Source: Cedecea neteri NBRC 105707 = ATCC 33855 (lineage in GTDB: Bacteria; Pseudomonadota; Gammaproteobacteria; Enterobacterales; Enterobacteriaceae). From it: DNA of 64,000 bases. Position numbers and translations under genes: made by a program. The DNA lies in assembly GCF_001571265.1 (NCBI RefSeq), contig NZ_BCTL01000001.1:1-64000 (forward strand), given 5' to 3'. Each line of letters starts with the position of its first letter. Position 1 is the stretch's first letter. Under the pieces are notes generated by a model, which worked only from the letters and a program-made list of their open reading frames with translations, did not search any database and was not told where the DNA came from. This document shows positions 27,353 through 36,570 of this stretch, piece after piece.

Positions 27353-27928
27353 ATGACCCAGGGACCGCTGAACGAAGACGAAATTATCTGGCTGGATGAC
27401 ATCCTGCTGAAGTATGGCACGGCACATTCGGTGATTGATGTGGCCGAGCTGGACGGGCTACTCACGGCGCTGCTTTCGGGGCCAAAGGTGACTGAACCCG
27501 CCACCGTGCTGCGAGCGGTATGGGGCGGTGATGTTGAGCCAGAATGGGAAAGCAAAGAAGAGCTGACCCGCTTTAGCGTGCTGGTGTTCCAGCATATGAA
27601 CGATATTGCCGAACGCCTGGCGGAGTATCCGGGGCAGTTTGAGCCGCTGTTTGGCACCAGCGAAGTGGATAACCGCGAAATCACTATTGTCGAAGAGTGG
27701 TGCTATGGCTACATGCGCGGCGCGGCGTTGGAAAGCTGGCCTGCACTGCCGGCAGAGCTTCAGCCGGAGCTGGACGCGATTGCCCTGCATGGGCTTGAGG
27801 AGAATGAAGCGAAGTTTGAGAGCCTGACTCCGGAAGCGTTTCTGGCGAGCATTGAGGCGATTAAACCTGCGGCACTGGCGTTATACGGTTACTGGCACAG
27901 CCAGCGAAACGGCGGAGCACTGCACTAA
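27353..27928 (+). CDS. yecA: YecA family protein (UPF0149) lacking the SEC-C tail
   Basis: 191 aa. The body (1-180) matches YecA: GPLNEDEIIWLDDILLKY, DVAELDGLLTALL, AVWGG, and IVEEWCYGYMRGAAL. E. coli YecA continues with a 20-residue zinc-binding SEC-C motif (CPCGSG..CC); here the protein ends at YGYWHSQRNGGALH, and no SEC-C codons follow in any frame before the hairpin. Start ATG 27353 with GAGG nine bases before it; the longer in-frame form is unsupported. Function unknown; SEC-C-bearing relatives bind ribosomes or SecA-linked partners. Confidence 0.9.
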   Translation: MTQGPLNEDEIIWLDDILLKYGTAHSVIDVAELDGLLTALLSGPKVTEPATVLRAVWGGDVEPEWESKEELTRFSVLVFQHMNDIAERLAEYPGQFEPLFGTSEVDNREITIVEEWCYGYMRGAALESWPALPAELQPELDAIALHGLEENEAKFESLTPEAFLASIEAIKPAALALYGYWHSQRNGGALH

Positions 27929-27937
27929 AATGAAAAT

Positions 27938-27958
27938 AGCAGGCCGTAATGGCCTGCT
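27938..27958 (-). terminator. Terminator between yecA and ftnA
   Basis: Stem AGCAGGCC / GGCCTGCT with a 5-nt loop. On the minus strand it is followed by ATTTTC, so it best serves ftnA; it also ends convergent yecA transcripts without a clear T-run. Confidence 0.72.
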
Positions 27959-27970
27959 CATCTGCGGCAA

Positions 27971-28468
27971 TTAAGCCTGAGCGTCCAGCGTGGCCAGCTC
28001 TTTATCGACAAAGTACAGGCCTTCACCGCTTTTGCCCACCAGGCTGAGTTTATCCAGCACCGATTTAAACAGTTTTTCTTCTTCATGCTGCTCGGCAACA
28101 TACCACTGCAGGAAATTAAAGGTTGGATAATCCTGAGAGGTCATGGCGGAATGCGCCAGGGCATTAATCTGACGAGTAATTAACTGCTCGTGCTCGTAAG
28201 TCGCTTTAAATAATTCGTCCAGTGAAGCGTATTCTAAAAATGGGGACTGAATGGCGTTAATGCGCGGCATGCTCCCGGTATCATTTAAATAAGCAAACAG
28301 ACGCTGCATGTGCTCCATCTCTTCCTGCGCGTGGCGGCGCAGGAACGCGGCAGCCCCTTCGAAGCTGTGATAGCTGCACCAGGCGCTCATCTGCTGATAA
28401 AGCAGGGAGGAGTAGAGTTCAAGGTTCATCTGCTCGTTCAGTTTTTCAATCATTTCCGTCTTCAGCAT
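27971..28468 (-). CDS. ftnA: Non-heme ferritin FtnA
   Basis: 24-mer iron-storage protein of the cytoplasm. 165 aa, the E. coli length, using the ATG at 28468 with GGAG six bases before; a frame start four codons upstream is less likely. Ferroxidase ligands E17, E49/E50 and H53 ([11 protein letters not shown]) and E94-type residues are kept. Two Fur-box-like sites lie upstream, in agreement with iron- and Fur-dependent induction of ftnA in E. coli. Confidence 0.97.
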   Translation of the reverse strand: MLKTEMIEKLNEQMNLELYSSLLYQQMSAWCSYHSFEGAAAFLRRHAQEEMEHMQRLFAYLNDTGSMPRINAIQSPFLEYASLDELFKATYEHEQLITRQINALAHSAMTSQDYPTFNFLQWYVAEQHEEEKLFKSVLDKLSLVGKSGEGLYFVDKELATLDAQA

Positions 28469-28558
28469 CACAGGCTCCATATTTTTTGAGGGGCGTTAAT
28501 ATGGCGCTACTTTAATTATTAATTTTCTATAATGCAAAGAAATTGTTAATTATATTAG

Positions 28559-28577
28559 TGTAATGAGAATGGTTGTT
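28559..28577. promoter_or_regulatory. Fur-box-like site 1
   Basis: Contains TAATGAGAAT and agrees with the GATAATGATAATCATTATC consensus at roughly 12 of 19 positions. It lies about 90 nt before ftnA. Candidate only. Confidence 0.4.
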
Positions 28578-28607
28578 ACTATTATTTTATTTGTGACAAA
28601 ATGAATT

Positions 28608-28626
28608 AATAATGAGAATTAATCTT
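28608..28626. promoter_or_regulatory. Fur-box-like site 2
   Basis: AATAATGAGAATTAATCTT agrees with the 19-bp Fur consensus at about 13 positions. Several upstream Fur sites are known to relieve H-NS repression of ftnA in E. coli. Confidence 0.45.
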
Positions 28627-28818
28627 GTTCCGCTTCGCTATTTTATTGCCCCGACCGGCGTAATAAATCAGTCATATTTTGCCGAATAAAATGGTAACCA
28701 TGCTAAGAGTAAGTTTATGTTGTCATTGGAAAATCTTATGGCTAAATATTCTTATGACCACCATTTACCTGACGCGGGAGCTGTGGCTAAATACGTTTCT
28801 TTCAAAATTAGACTGCAC

Positions 28819-30000
28819 ATGAACATTCTTCATTTTCTTCTCGCACTTTTTGTCATCATGGGACTGGCGTGGCTGGTGAGCTTCGATCGTAAAACCATCC
28901 GAATCCGCTATTTGTTACAACTTGTCGTCATTGAAGGCCTGCTGGCGTTCTTCTTCCTGCACTCCGACAGCGGGTTGTGGGTGATTAACGGCGTGTCCGG
29001 TTTCTTTGGCCACCTGCTGACCTTCGCCGGGCAGGGCAGCGATTTCGTCTTCGGTGGGATGAGTAAAGCGGGCCTGGCCTTTATCTTCCTTGGCGTGCTG
29101 TGTCCGATAATCTTTATTTCGGCGCTGATCGGTATCCTGCAGCACTTCCGTATTCTGCCGATTATTATTCGTATTGTCGGTACGTTGCTTTCAAAAGTGA
29201 ACGGCATGGGCAAGCTGGAATCGTTTAACGCCGTCAGCTCGTTGATTCTCGGTCAGTCAGAAAACTTCATCGCCTACAAAGGCGTGCTGGGCGACCTTAG
29301 CTCTCGCCGCCTGTTCACCATGGCCGCGACGGCAATGTCCACGGTTTCACTGTCCATCGTCGGGGCTTACATGACGATGCTCGAGCCGAAGTACGTGGTT
29401 GCGGCGCTGATCCTGAATATGTTCAGCACGTTCATTATTCTGTCGATCATTAACCCGACCCGCCCGGGCGCTGAGCCAGAAATCAAGCTTGAGAAGCTGC
29501 ACGAATCCCAAAGCTTCTTCGAAATGCTGGGGGAGTACATCCTTGCGGGCTTCAAGGTGGCGATGATTATTCTGGCCATGCTGATTGGTTTTATCGCGCT
29601 GATCAGCGCCATTAATGCGTTGTTTGCTACCGTCTTCGGCCTGAGCTTCCAGCAAATTCTTGGCTATGTGTTCTATCCATTTGCGTGGCTGGTCGGTATT
29701 CCGCAGGCGGACGCGCTGAAAGCGGCCGGGATTATGGCCACCAAGCTCGTCGCTAACGAATTTGTGGCGATGATTGAGCTGCAGAAGATCATGGCCACGT
29801 TGTCGCCGCGCGGGCTTGGGATCCTGTCGGTCTTCCTGGTGTCGTTCGCTAACTTTGCTTCCATCGGGATCGTAGCTGGCGCCATCAAAGGGCTGAACGA
29901 AAAGCAGGGGAACGTGGTGTCTCGCTTTGGCCTTCGCCTGGTGTACGGTGCGACGCTGGTTAGTCTGCTCTCTGCGGCGTTTGCCGGGCTGGTTCTGTAA
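28819..30000 (+). CDS. Concentrative nucleoside transporter, NupC family
   Basis: Inner-membrane nucleoside:proton symporter (CNT). 393 aa from ATG 28819, which aligns with the NupC start ([22 protein letters not shown] against [22 protein letters not shown]). Family signatures [27 protein letters not shown] and [11 protein letters not shown] are present, with about ten hydrophobic segments. It is very similar to NupC but lies at the ftnA locus rather than the usual nupC locus, so it may be a paralogue. A 34-aa upstream extension is possible but unsupported. Confidence 0.88.
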   Translation: MNILHFLLALFVIMGLAWLVSFDRKTIRIRYLLQLVVIEGLLAFFFLHSDSGLWVINGVSGFFGHLLTFAGQGSDFVFGGMSKAGLAFIFLGVLCPIIFISALIGILQHFRILPIIIRIVGTLLSKVNGMGKLESFNAVSSLILGQSENFIAYKGVLGDLSSRRLFTMAATAMSTVSLSIVGAYMTMLEPKYVVAALILNMFSTFIILSIINPTRPGAEPEIKLEKLHESQSFFEMLGEYILAGFKVAMIILAMLIGFIALISAINALFATVFGLSFQQILGYVFYPFAWLVGIPQADALKAAGIMATKLVANEFVAMIELQKIMATLSPRGLGILSVFLVSFANFASIGIVAGAIKGLNEKQGNVVSRFGLRLVYGATLVSLLSAAFAGLVL

Positions 30001-30008
30001 AAATAAAA

Positions 30009-30035
30009 ACGGCGGGGAAACCCGCCGTTTTTTTT
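30009..30035 (+). terminator. Terminator of the nupC-like gene
   Basis: Stem ACGGCGGG / CCCGCCGT with a GAAA loop and a seven-T run, starting 8 nt after the stop. Confidence 0.92.
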
Positions 30036-30047
30036 AACGCAAAATCA

Positions 30048-30485
30048 TCAGAACGCGGCGCAGACCGGCTGGTCAACGCGCATCACGGATTCCTGCGCAA
30101 AGCGGGTTTTATAGATAGAGCGCAGTTCGTCTACCTTTTTGCTGCTCTCCGCATCGCTGCCGCGAATCAGCATAATCGCTTTGCTCGGCTCGTGGGTCAC
30201 TTCACCCTTAGCGTTCAGCCATTGGCCTTTGGCGTCATATTCGGTCAGCCCTTCGCGGAAGCGTGGGGTCACGTCTTTATCCACAAAGCTACGCCACTCG
30301 TTCGCGGTAATTATCGCGCCGGATGGACGGCTGATGCCGAAATAGAGCGTGGTTTGCGTCATTGCATCGCCGACCTGGCACTGTTTAGCCGGCGCGGTGA
30401 CTACCGACGTGGTTTTCGCTGGCGCGACACAGCCCGCCAGAGCCAGAGCTAATGCCCCTGCAAGTGTTGCTTTATAAAATACCAT
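30048..30485 (-). CDS. DUF3574 lipoprotein
   Basis: 145 aa with a lipobox LAGC (C19), so an exported lipoprotein. The mature part keeps the DUF3574 pattern: QTTLYFGISRPSG, FVDKDVTPRFREGLTEYDAKGQW and a C-terminal VDQPVCAAF. Function unknown. Its ATG overlaps the stop of the upstream MFS gene (TAATG), so the two are translationally coupled. Confidence 0.85.
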   Translation of the reverse strand: MVFYKATLAGALALALAGCVAPAKTTSVVTAPAKQCQVGDAMTQTTLYFGISRPSGAIITANEWRSFVDKDVTPRFREGLTEYDAKGQWLNAKGEVTHEPSKAIMLIRGSDAESSKKVDELRSIYKTRFAQESVMRVDQPVCAAF

Positions 30486-31759
30486 TATCCACCTGTCTTA
30501 CTGTCATCATCATTATTAAAATTAAATGCGGAATTATTCCGCCGCGATATCAAATTACAATTCTGCACTTTTCGCAAGTCACCGAGCATCAACAGGGCAA
30601 GAATAATCCCGCAGATGCCGCTGCCGGGCAGGACCCACTGCGCGGGGAAGTATCCGGCAATCGTCCCCGTTACCAGCGGGGCGATTAACGTAATGCCAAG
30701 CTGCAGTCGCCAGGTTGCCGCCATTGCCGCGCCAACCTGCGGGCCGGGGAAACTGTCCATCACGTTGAGTGTGGCGACCAGATAGAACCAGTTACTGAAC
30801 AAATGAGCGATAACGATGAGCGGCACGGCCAGCCACAAAGAGCCCGAGTACGCCACTGCGAAATAACAGAAAGTGAAAAGCAGGAGTGCCAGCATCAGCG
30901 GGAGGTTATTACCCGCCCGGTTGCGTACCTGCTTTTCGCTCAGAAGGAGTGGGGCCAGGAGCTGCCCAACGCTGCGGGCAAACAACAGCGCCAGGCCATT
31001 GGCGGTGTTATCCCCAGGTAACGCAGGGGCCAGAGCCGGGAGCAAAGCCATCACCGGTGCGCCCACAAGGGCAAGACTGGGCAGCAGCAGCAGGCTGCGC
31101 TTTTGCACCGGGGTAACGTTCCGCCAGCTAAATTCTTTGCTTTCGCCGGGGGCGTTGTCTTCTTCTCCCGTCACAACAAAGAGTGCTGAGGCGCGCCAGA
31201 GTAACCCTATAGCAAAGGTGAAACTGAGTGCATCCAGAAACAGCATCAGCCAGAGACTAACGTGGCCATATAATAATGTCCCAAGCCCCACGCCGAAGAT
31301 AACGTTGGCGGCAAACACCAGCGTTTCAATACCCGCGGCGGCGGGCATTAGCGTTTTGGACAAGCCTTGTTTGAAGAGCTGACTCAGTACCGGCACCGTC
31401 ATACCGGTGCTAAAGGCGGCTGCGGCCTGGCTCAGCAACAGCATGGCCGGGTGGTCACTCAGCAGCGCAAGGCACGGCAGAACCAAACCTGTAAGACCGA
31501 ACACTTCACCGAGAAGCAGCACAGAAAATGCCGGCCAGCGTTTTAATAACCACACGCCAACAAAACTAGCTGGTAAGCCGGGCGCAAGTGCGAGGACATA
31601 AGCGAGAGAAAGCCAGGTGGGCGTAGCGTGGCTGTTTAACAGCTGGCTAAAAACCAGCACGTAAGTCAGGCCGTTGCCAATGGACGAAAACAAAAGCGCC
31701 AGCCCGAGCCAGGTGAACCAGCGGTGCTGACGCAGGGCGCGGAGCAATAAAAGAAGCAT
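30485..31759 (-). CDS. MFS transporter (MFS_3/exporter-like)
   Basis: 424 aa with about 12 hydrophobic segments and a central cytoplasmic loop (about 205-230, charged). It is leucine- and alanine-rich with a short soluble C-terminus ending NNDDDSKTGG. Start ATG 31759 has AGGAA about seven bases before it; ten more codons upstream are possible. The pattern resembles drug or siderophore exporters, but the substrate is not visible. Operon with the DUF3574 lipoprotein. Confidence 0.75.
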   Translation of the reverse strand: MLLLLLRALRQHRWFTWLGLALLFSSIGNGLTYVLVFSQLLNSHATPTWLSLAYVLALAPGLPASFVGVWLLKRWPAFSVLLLGEVFGLTGLVLPCLALLSDHPAMLLLSQAAAAFSTGMTVPVLSQLFKQGLSKTLMPAAAGIETLVFAANVIFGVGLGTLLYGHVSLWLMLFLDALSFTFAIGLLWRASALFVVTGEEDNAPGESKEFSWRNVTPVQKRSLLLLPSLALVGAPVMALLPALAPALPGDNTANGLALLFARSVGQLLAPLLLSEKQVRNRAGNNLPLMLALLLFTFCYFAVAYSGSLWLAVPLIVIAHLFSNWFYLVATLNVMDSFPGPQVGAAMAATWRLQLGITLIAPLVTGTIAGYFPAQWVLPGSGICGIILALLMLGDLRKVQNCNLISRRNNSAFNFNNDDDSKTGG

Positions 31760-31899
31760 GTTAAGTTCCTGATGAAAAAATAGAGTCAAGCCGCCGTGGG
31801 AAAACGGCAGCGCGAGATATTTATCGTCAGGAACGGGTTACATTGGCGTCAGGCTTCTCTTTGCGCAGGTGTCACTAAAAATAGAGGAAAATTCACAAA

Positions 31900-32241
31900 T
31901 TACCAGTTACTGGTGACGCCAGCATACTGTGGCCCGGTCACGCCACGGCACTGGTACTCCAGCACCACCTGCGTGTTCAGGCAAAGGCTACCGCTGTAGG
32001 TGGTACAGGTCTTGATGTCGCTGCCGTAAGGGATTGCGCTGGCATAGCCCCATTGCTGGCACTGGCGCGACGCGGTGGACTGGGCAAGGAATTTATCCAC
32101 TTTGGCGGTTTGCAGCGGCGGCAGGCTATAGGCGAGGCGAACAACACCGGCAGGCTCATTAGTATTGAGCGGAACAGGCGTTTTGCTTACGGTGCATCCG
32201 CCCAGCAACAGGGCGGTAACGGCCAGATAAATACGCTTCAT
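31900..32241 (-). CDS. yecR: YecR-like lipoprotein
   Basis: 113 aa with lipobox LLGGC (C16). The mature part fits YecR: VVRLAYSLPPLQTAKVD, QCQQWGYASAIPYG, and paired cysteines. E. coli yecR lies between ftnA and yecJ, as here, and belongs to the FlhDC/sigma28 regulon. No clear sigma28 promoter was found upstream in this window. Function unknown. Confidence 0.8.
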   Translation of the reverse strand: MKRIYLAVTALLLGGCTVSKTPVPLNTNEPAGVVRLAYSLPPLQTAKVDKFLAQSTASRQCQQWGYASAIPYGSDIKTCTTYSGSLCLNTQVVLEYQCRGVTGPQYAGVTSNW

Positions 32242-32579
32242 CTTTATTCATACCTCATACTTAACCGCCTTCATGGTAGCACGCGTGGCGGGCAGAAAAG
32301 CCTGTTCGATTATGAGGGCCGTAAATTCCATAAATTTCGAATTTTAAATAATCCCTAATTCAAATTACGAAATAAAAACGCCTTACCTAACGTAAATTCC
32401 CCACAAAATGCGCGGCGATTTTTTGATCAAATACGCGTCAAGTTTTGCTGAACCGTGCCGACAATAGCGCTACGGCGCGATTTAATTTCACTTATGCAGA
32501 TATACGAGGGAATAAATCAGGACTTGCGTCGCTAAAGCCGCACAGGAAGTGCATTTTATTTTTACCGGGGAACCAGAGA
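32242..32579. other. yecR / orphan receptor divergent region
   Basis: 338 bases without a gene; holds the sigma28 promoter of the receptor. An in-frame upstream extension of the receptor (from 32445) overlaps that promoter and is rejected. Confidence 0.7.
32438..32464 (+). promoter_or_regulatory. sigma28 promoter of the orphan receptor
   Basis: TCAAGTTT (32438-32445), 11-nt spacer, GCCGACAA (32457-32464). One mismatch in each box against the FliA consensus. It places the receptor in the flagellar regulon. Confidence 0.82.
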
Positions 32580-33731
32580 ATGAACATTATTCGCAATATA
32601 AAAATTCGCGCGATGGTGGTGCTGATACAAATCTTTTCAACGCTGGCGTGGATAGGCGTGGCGGGCGCGACGCTATGGCTGTTACATAATCTCAAACAAC
32701 AGCTTACGCTGAGCCAGGAGCAGCAGGCGTGGATTAACACGGCTCAACTGATGCTGATGATCTCCATCGCCATCAGCATTGCGATCGTCATTTTTACCGA
32801 ACGCTACCTGTGGTTTTGCCTGGTGAAGCCGGTCAATACGATCCGCCACCACATGCATGTCCTGGCGCAGGGCGAACTGGCGGCTTCGTTGCCCGATTTG
32901 GGGCGTAACTGTATTGGGCTGATGGTGCCGCCCATTCAAAAAATGCAGGAAAACTGGCAAAGGGCGGTGAGCCGGATCCGGGACAGCGCTGAGGCGATTC
33001 GCACCAACGCGACCGAAGTTTCCGGGGTGAATACCGACCTGTCATCCCGTTCGGAGCAGCAGGCCGCCGCGCTGGAGCAGACCAGCGCCAGCATGGCTCA
33101 GCTGAACAGCACGGTGAAGCTGAACGCCGACAATGCGAATCACGCCAGCCACCTCGCGCAGAATGCCACCAACACGGCGGTAAACGGCGGGGATTCTGTG
33201 AAGCAGGTGGTGAGGACAATGGACGTGATTGCCAGCAGCGCGAATAAAATTGTCGATATCACCACGGTGATTAACAGCATCGCGTTCCAGACCAACATTT
33301 TGGCGCTGAACGCCGCGGTGGAGGCGGCAAGGGCGGGTGAGCAAGGCAAAGGCTTTGCGGTCGTCGCCAGCGAGGTGCGCAATCTGGCCAGCCGGAGCGC
33401 CGGGGCCGCGAAAGAGATTGAAACGCTGCTCAACGACTCTGTCAGCAATATTCATACCGGGTCACAGCAGGTGCGAAAAGCGGGGGAGGCAATGGATGAA
33501 ATTCTCCGCGCCGTGAAACAGGTCAACGACATCATGGGCGAGATTGCCAGCGCCTCCCTTGAGCAAAGCCAGGGCATCGGGCAGGTTGGGATCGCCGTTC
33601 GGGAAATGGACAGCGTGACGCAGCAAAACGTAAACCTGGTCCAGAGGTCGGTGCTGTCTTCCGTTGAACTGGAGAAGCAGGCGCACCATCTGCATGATGC
33701 GGTGGCGATGTTCCGTCTCAACGCCATCTGA
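32580..33731 (+). CDS. Methyl-accepting chemotaxis protein without a periplasmic sensor domain
   Basis: 383 aa from ATG 32580; the upstream frame runs through its own promoter. TM1 is at about 11-34 and TM2 at about 54-73, leaving only about 20 residues outside, so no Tar-type four-helix sensor can exist. A HAMP-like region follows (about 74-125), then a full cytoplasmic kinase-control hairpin with tip [37 protein letters not shown]. The C-terminus FRLNAI lacks the NWETF tether for CheR/CheB. It therefore could sense through the membrane, through cytoplasmic cues or via mixed arrays. It lies before a peptide ABC transporter on the same strand. Confidence 0.92.
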   Translation: MNIIRNIKIRAMVVLIQIFSTLAWIGVAGATLWLLHNLKQQLTLSQEQQAWINTAQLMLMISIAISIAIVIFTERYLWFCLVKPVNTIRHHMHVLAQGELAASLPDLGRNCIGLMVPPIQKMQENWQRAVSRIRDSAEAIRTNATEVSGVNTDLSSRSEQQAAALEQTSASMAQLNSTVKLNADNANHASHLAQNATNTAVNGGDSVKQVVRTMDVIASSANKIVDITTVINSIAFQTNILALNAAVEAARAGEQGKGFAVVASEVRNLASRSAGAAKEIETLLNDSVSNIHTGSQQVRKAGEAMDEILRAVKQVNDIMGEIASASLEQSQGIGQVGIAVREMDSVTQQNVNLVQRSVLSSVELEKQAHHLHDAVAMFRLNAI

Positions 33732-33747
33732 AAATAACACAAGTGAT

Positions 33748-33773
33748 AAAGCAGCCTCCGGGCTGCTTTTTTT
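33748..33773 (+). terminator. Terminator of the orphan receptor
   Basis: Stem AAAGCAGCC / GGCTGCTTT followed by a T-run, about 17 nt after the stop. It separates the receptor from the transporter operon. Confidence 0.88.
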
Positions 33774-33965
33774 ATGCGCTGAGCAGATTGGGAAAAGAAA
33801 ATTATGTGACGCAGGTGGGGTAAATAATATTCCCCGCGGACAGGGGCGTCAGGCACCATGCGGATAGTTAAAATTCGGCTAAGCTTATGCTTTTTAGACA
33901 CATTTACAAGCGATAGCGAGTGTCGCACTATGCGGGCTCTTATTGAGCAAGGAGTTTCTGAAGCA

Positions 33966-35555
33966 ATGCGTAAACCTCTGGTATTGTCGGCGCTGGTCGC
34001 TGCGCTGGCCCTGGCCTTAAGCGGCTGTGATGACGCTAAAAAAGAGACCGCGGCGACACCTGCCCCGGCAAAAGAAGCGCAGCAGGGTGGCAGCCTGATA
34101 ATCGGTATTACCTCCGGCGATCCGCTGGCCATGAACCCGCTGTACGCCAGCGATCGTACTACGTTAACCATCATGCAGGCGCTTTACTCGCCGCTGTACA
34201 GCTACAACGGCGACAAGATCGAATGGGGCCTGGCGGAAAGCCTGACGCCATCGGCCGACAACCTCACCTGGACGCTGAAACTCAAGCCTGACCTGAAATG
34301 GCAGGATGGGCAGCCGATTACCGCAGATGACGTGGTGTTCACCTTTAATAAACTGCTGGATGAAAAGCAGCATAGTTTCTTCCGCAGCATGTTTGTTTAT
34401 GGCAACAAGCCCCTGAGCGTGAGCAAAGTGGATCCGCTCACGGTTAAGTTTACGCTGCCGCAGGTCAGCGCTGCCTTTGCCGGTACGCTGGTGCAAATCT
34501 TCCCGATCCCACAGCATATCTTCGATAACGAAGCAGGCGACCTGGAAAAGAGTACCCGCAATGATGCACCCGTTGGCTCCGGCCCGTTCAAATTTAAAGA
34601 GTATCGGGCGGGTCAGTACTACGCCCTGACGCGATTTGATGACTACTGGAACGGTAAGCCGAAACTCGACTCGGTAACCTACCGCTTCGCCAAGGATGCC
34701 AACTCGGCCAACCTCGCGCTGCAGAACGGTGAAATCAATCTCAAGATGGTCGATCCGCAGGATGTTTCGCGCCTGAAAGCCACCGGTAAATTTGATTTTG
34801 TTATTTACCCGGAAGGCCGCCTGGCCTACATGACGTTCAACCAGAACGTTGACAGCATGAAGAACAAAGACCTGCGTCAGGCCATCGCGTACGCGCTGAA
34901 CAAAGATGACCTTGTGCAAACTGCGTTCACCTCCCTCGATTACGCCAAACCGGCGGCTTCTATTCTGACGCCAGATACCCTCTACCAGACCAGCGATGTG
35001 GAACCGTACAAGTTCGATCCCGACAAAGCCAAAGCGTTGTTTAAAGCGTCCGGGCAGCCGGAAGGCCTGAAGCTGCGTCTGGCCTACATCAACAGCAATA
35101 AAACCCAGGAAAGTATGGGGCTCTATATTCAGCAGCAGCTGAAGGCAATAGGCATTAACGTTGAATTGCTGCCTCTGGATGCAAACGCGATGTCTCAGCG
35201 CAGTCAGGACATGAAAAACACTGCGTATGAGTTAAGCCTGGGCGGTTACATCATGGGCTCGGAGCCGGACGCCTACAAGTCGCTGTACATGAGCAACGAA
35301 GCCTATAACTACGCGCACTATAAAAACCCGGCGTTTGACGCGCTGTGGGAGCAGGGCGCGACCGAAACGGATGCGGCGAAGCGCGCGGCCATCTATAAGC
35401 AGATCCAGCAAACCGTCGCCAACGATATGGCCTGGTATCCGATTGCCTACACCAACGCGGTGGTGGCGGTGGACAAACGTTTTGGCGGCACGAAAGAAGC
35501 AGAACCTAAGCCGGTCTATATGTTCCAGGACTTGTCGAAGATTTATCAACAATAA
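33966..35555 (+). CDS. Peptide/nickel-type ABC transporter substrate-binding lipoprotein
   Basis: SBP_bac_5 family, like DppA/OppA. 529 aa from ATG 33966, with a signal peptide and lipobox LSGC (C21), so membrane-tethered, unlike DppA. The core has NPLYASD, GLAESLTPS, LKWQDGQPITADDVVFTFNKLLD, GSGPFKF and LDSVTYRF, all typical. AAGGAG lies about 12 nt upstream; an in-frame ATG at 33930 is an alternative. First of five genes forming a complete importer; the substrate is presumably a di- or oligopeptide. Confidence 0.88.
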   Translation: MRKPLVLSALVAALALALSGCDDAKKETAATPAPAKEAQQGGSLIIGITSGDPLAMNPLYASDRTTLTIMQALYSPLYSYNGDKIEWGLAESLTPSADNLTWTLKLKPDLKWQDGQPITADDVVFTFNKLLDEKQHSFFRSMFVYGNKPLSVSKVDPLTVKFTLPQVSAAFAGTLVQIFPIPQHIFDNEAGDLEKSTRNDAPVGSGPFKFKEYRAGQYYALTRFDDYWNGKPKLDSVTYRFAKDANSANLALQNGEINLKMVDPQDVSRLKATGKFDFVIYPEGRLAYMTFNQNVDSMKNKDLRQAIAYALNKDDLVQTAFTSLDYAKPAASILTPDTLYQTSDVEPYKFDPDKAKALFKASGQPEGLKLRLAYINSNKTQESMGLYIQQQLKAIGINVELLPLDANAMSQRSQDMKNTAYELSLGGYIMGSEPDAYKSLYMSNEAYNYAHYKNPAFDALWEQGATETDAAKRAAIYKQIQQTVANDMAWYPIAYTNAVVAVDKRFGGTKEAEPKPVYMFQDLSKIYQQ

Positions 35556-35614
35556 CAATGAGTGACCCTCAGCCCGGCCTGTGTTGCACTGGTCAGGCTG
35601 AGGAAGGCGAAACT

Positions 35615-36568
35615 ATGAATAACCTTCTTTTCCGGCGCTTACTGCAGCTGCTTCCGATGCTGCTTTTTATCTCGCTGGTCTCTTTTTTACTGGTGAAGCT
35701 GGCTCCTGGCGATCCGGTGCAGGCGTATATCACCCCGCGCATGAGCCCGGATGATATTGACCGAATCCGCCAGAGCATGGGGCTGGATAAACCGTTGCCG
35801 GTGCAGTACCTGCTGTGGCTGAAAAATCTGCTGCAGGGCGATCTTGGCTATTCCCTGATTTACCATCGCCCGGTGCTGACGATGATCGTCGAGCGTATCC
35901 CTGCCACGCTTGGCCTGATGGGGGCGTCGCTGTTGTTGGCTATCCTGCTGGCGATCCCGCTGGGGTTGCTGGCGGGCGCGTTCAAACACCGCTGGCTCGA
36001 CCATGTTTTGAACCTGTTCGCTTATGTGGGGATCTCGGTGCCGATTTTCTGGTTTGGGATCTTGCTGATTACCGTGTTTTCGGTGCAGCTGAACTGGCTG
36101 CCGAGCATGGGAATGAGAACCATCGGCGTGGCAGACTCCTGGCTCGATGTGATTCGTCACGGCATTTTGCCCTGCATCGCGCTGACGTTTTACAACCTCG
36201 CCAGCTACGTGCGCTACATCCGTTCGAATACCATCAGCCAGCTGTCAGCCGACTATGTGCAAACCCAGTTGGCCTACGGGGCGACCCGCCGCACCATTTT
36301 GTTCCGGCATGTGCTGAAGAACGTGCTGTTGCCGGTGATCACGCTGTTTGGCCTCTCTTTTGGCGAACTGGTGGTGGGCGCCTACGTGACGGAAAGCGTC
36401 TTTTCCTGGCCGGGGATGGGGCTGCTGGGGATCCAGGCCATCACCTCCCTCGATTACCCGCTGATCATGGCCATTATTCTGCTCTCAGCGTTGATGCTGA
36501 TCGTGGGGAATCTGCTGGCCGATCTTCTGTATCGCGTGGCAGATCCGCGTATTAAGGCATTGAGGTAA
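35615..36568 (+). CDS. Peptide ABC transporter permease, DppB-like
   Basis: 317 aa with six membrane segments; N-terminal FRRLLQLLPMLLFISLVSFLLVKLAPGDPV is the DppB/OppB entry signature. The EAA-type loop QLAYGATRRTILFRHVLKN (about 225-243) contacts the ATPase. Start ATG 35615 has AGGAAGG before it. It lies 2 nt before the second permease. Confidence 0.9.
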   Translation: MNNLLFRRLLQLLPMLLFISLVSFLLVKLAPGDPVQAYITPRMSPDDIDRIRQSMGLDKPLPVQYLLWLKNLLQGDLGYSLIYHRPVLTMIVERIPATLGLMGASLLLAILLAIPLGLLAGAFKHRWLDHVLNLFAYVGISVPIFWFGILLITVFSVQLNWLPSMGMRTIGVADSWLDVIRHGILPCIALTFYNLASYVRYIRSNTISQLSADYVQTQLAYGATRRTILFRHVLKNVLLPVITLFGLSFGELVVGAYVTESVFSWPGMGLLGIQAITSLDYPLIMAIILLSALMLIVGNLLADLLYRVADPRIKALR

Positions 36569-36570
36569 CC

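Larger units (their letters stand above)
28469..28818. other. ftnA / nupC-like divergent region
   Basis: A 350-base AT-rich gap carrying two Fur-box-like sequences (next entries). An in-frame upstream extension of the transporter gene (from 28717) exists but lacks similarity to the family N-terminus. Confidence 0.6.

Noticed and set aside
33452-34174. 240-codon minus-strand frame across the receptor end and SBP start
   Set aside because: Crosses a terminator and two real genes; composition is that of an antisense shadow.
35815-36555. 246-codon plus-strand frame inside the first peptide permease gene
   Set aside because: Out of frame with a fully conserved DppB-type permease; no ribosome site.
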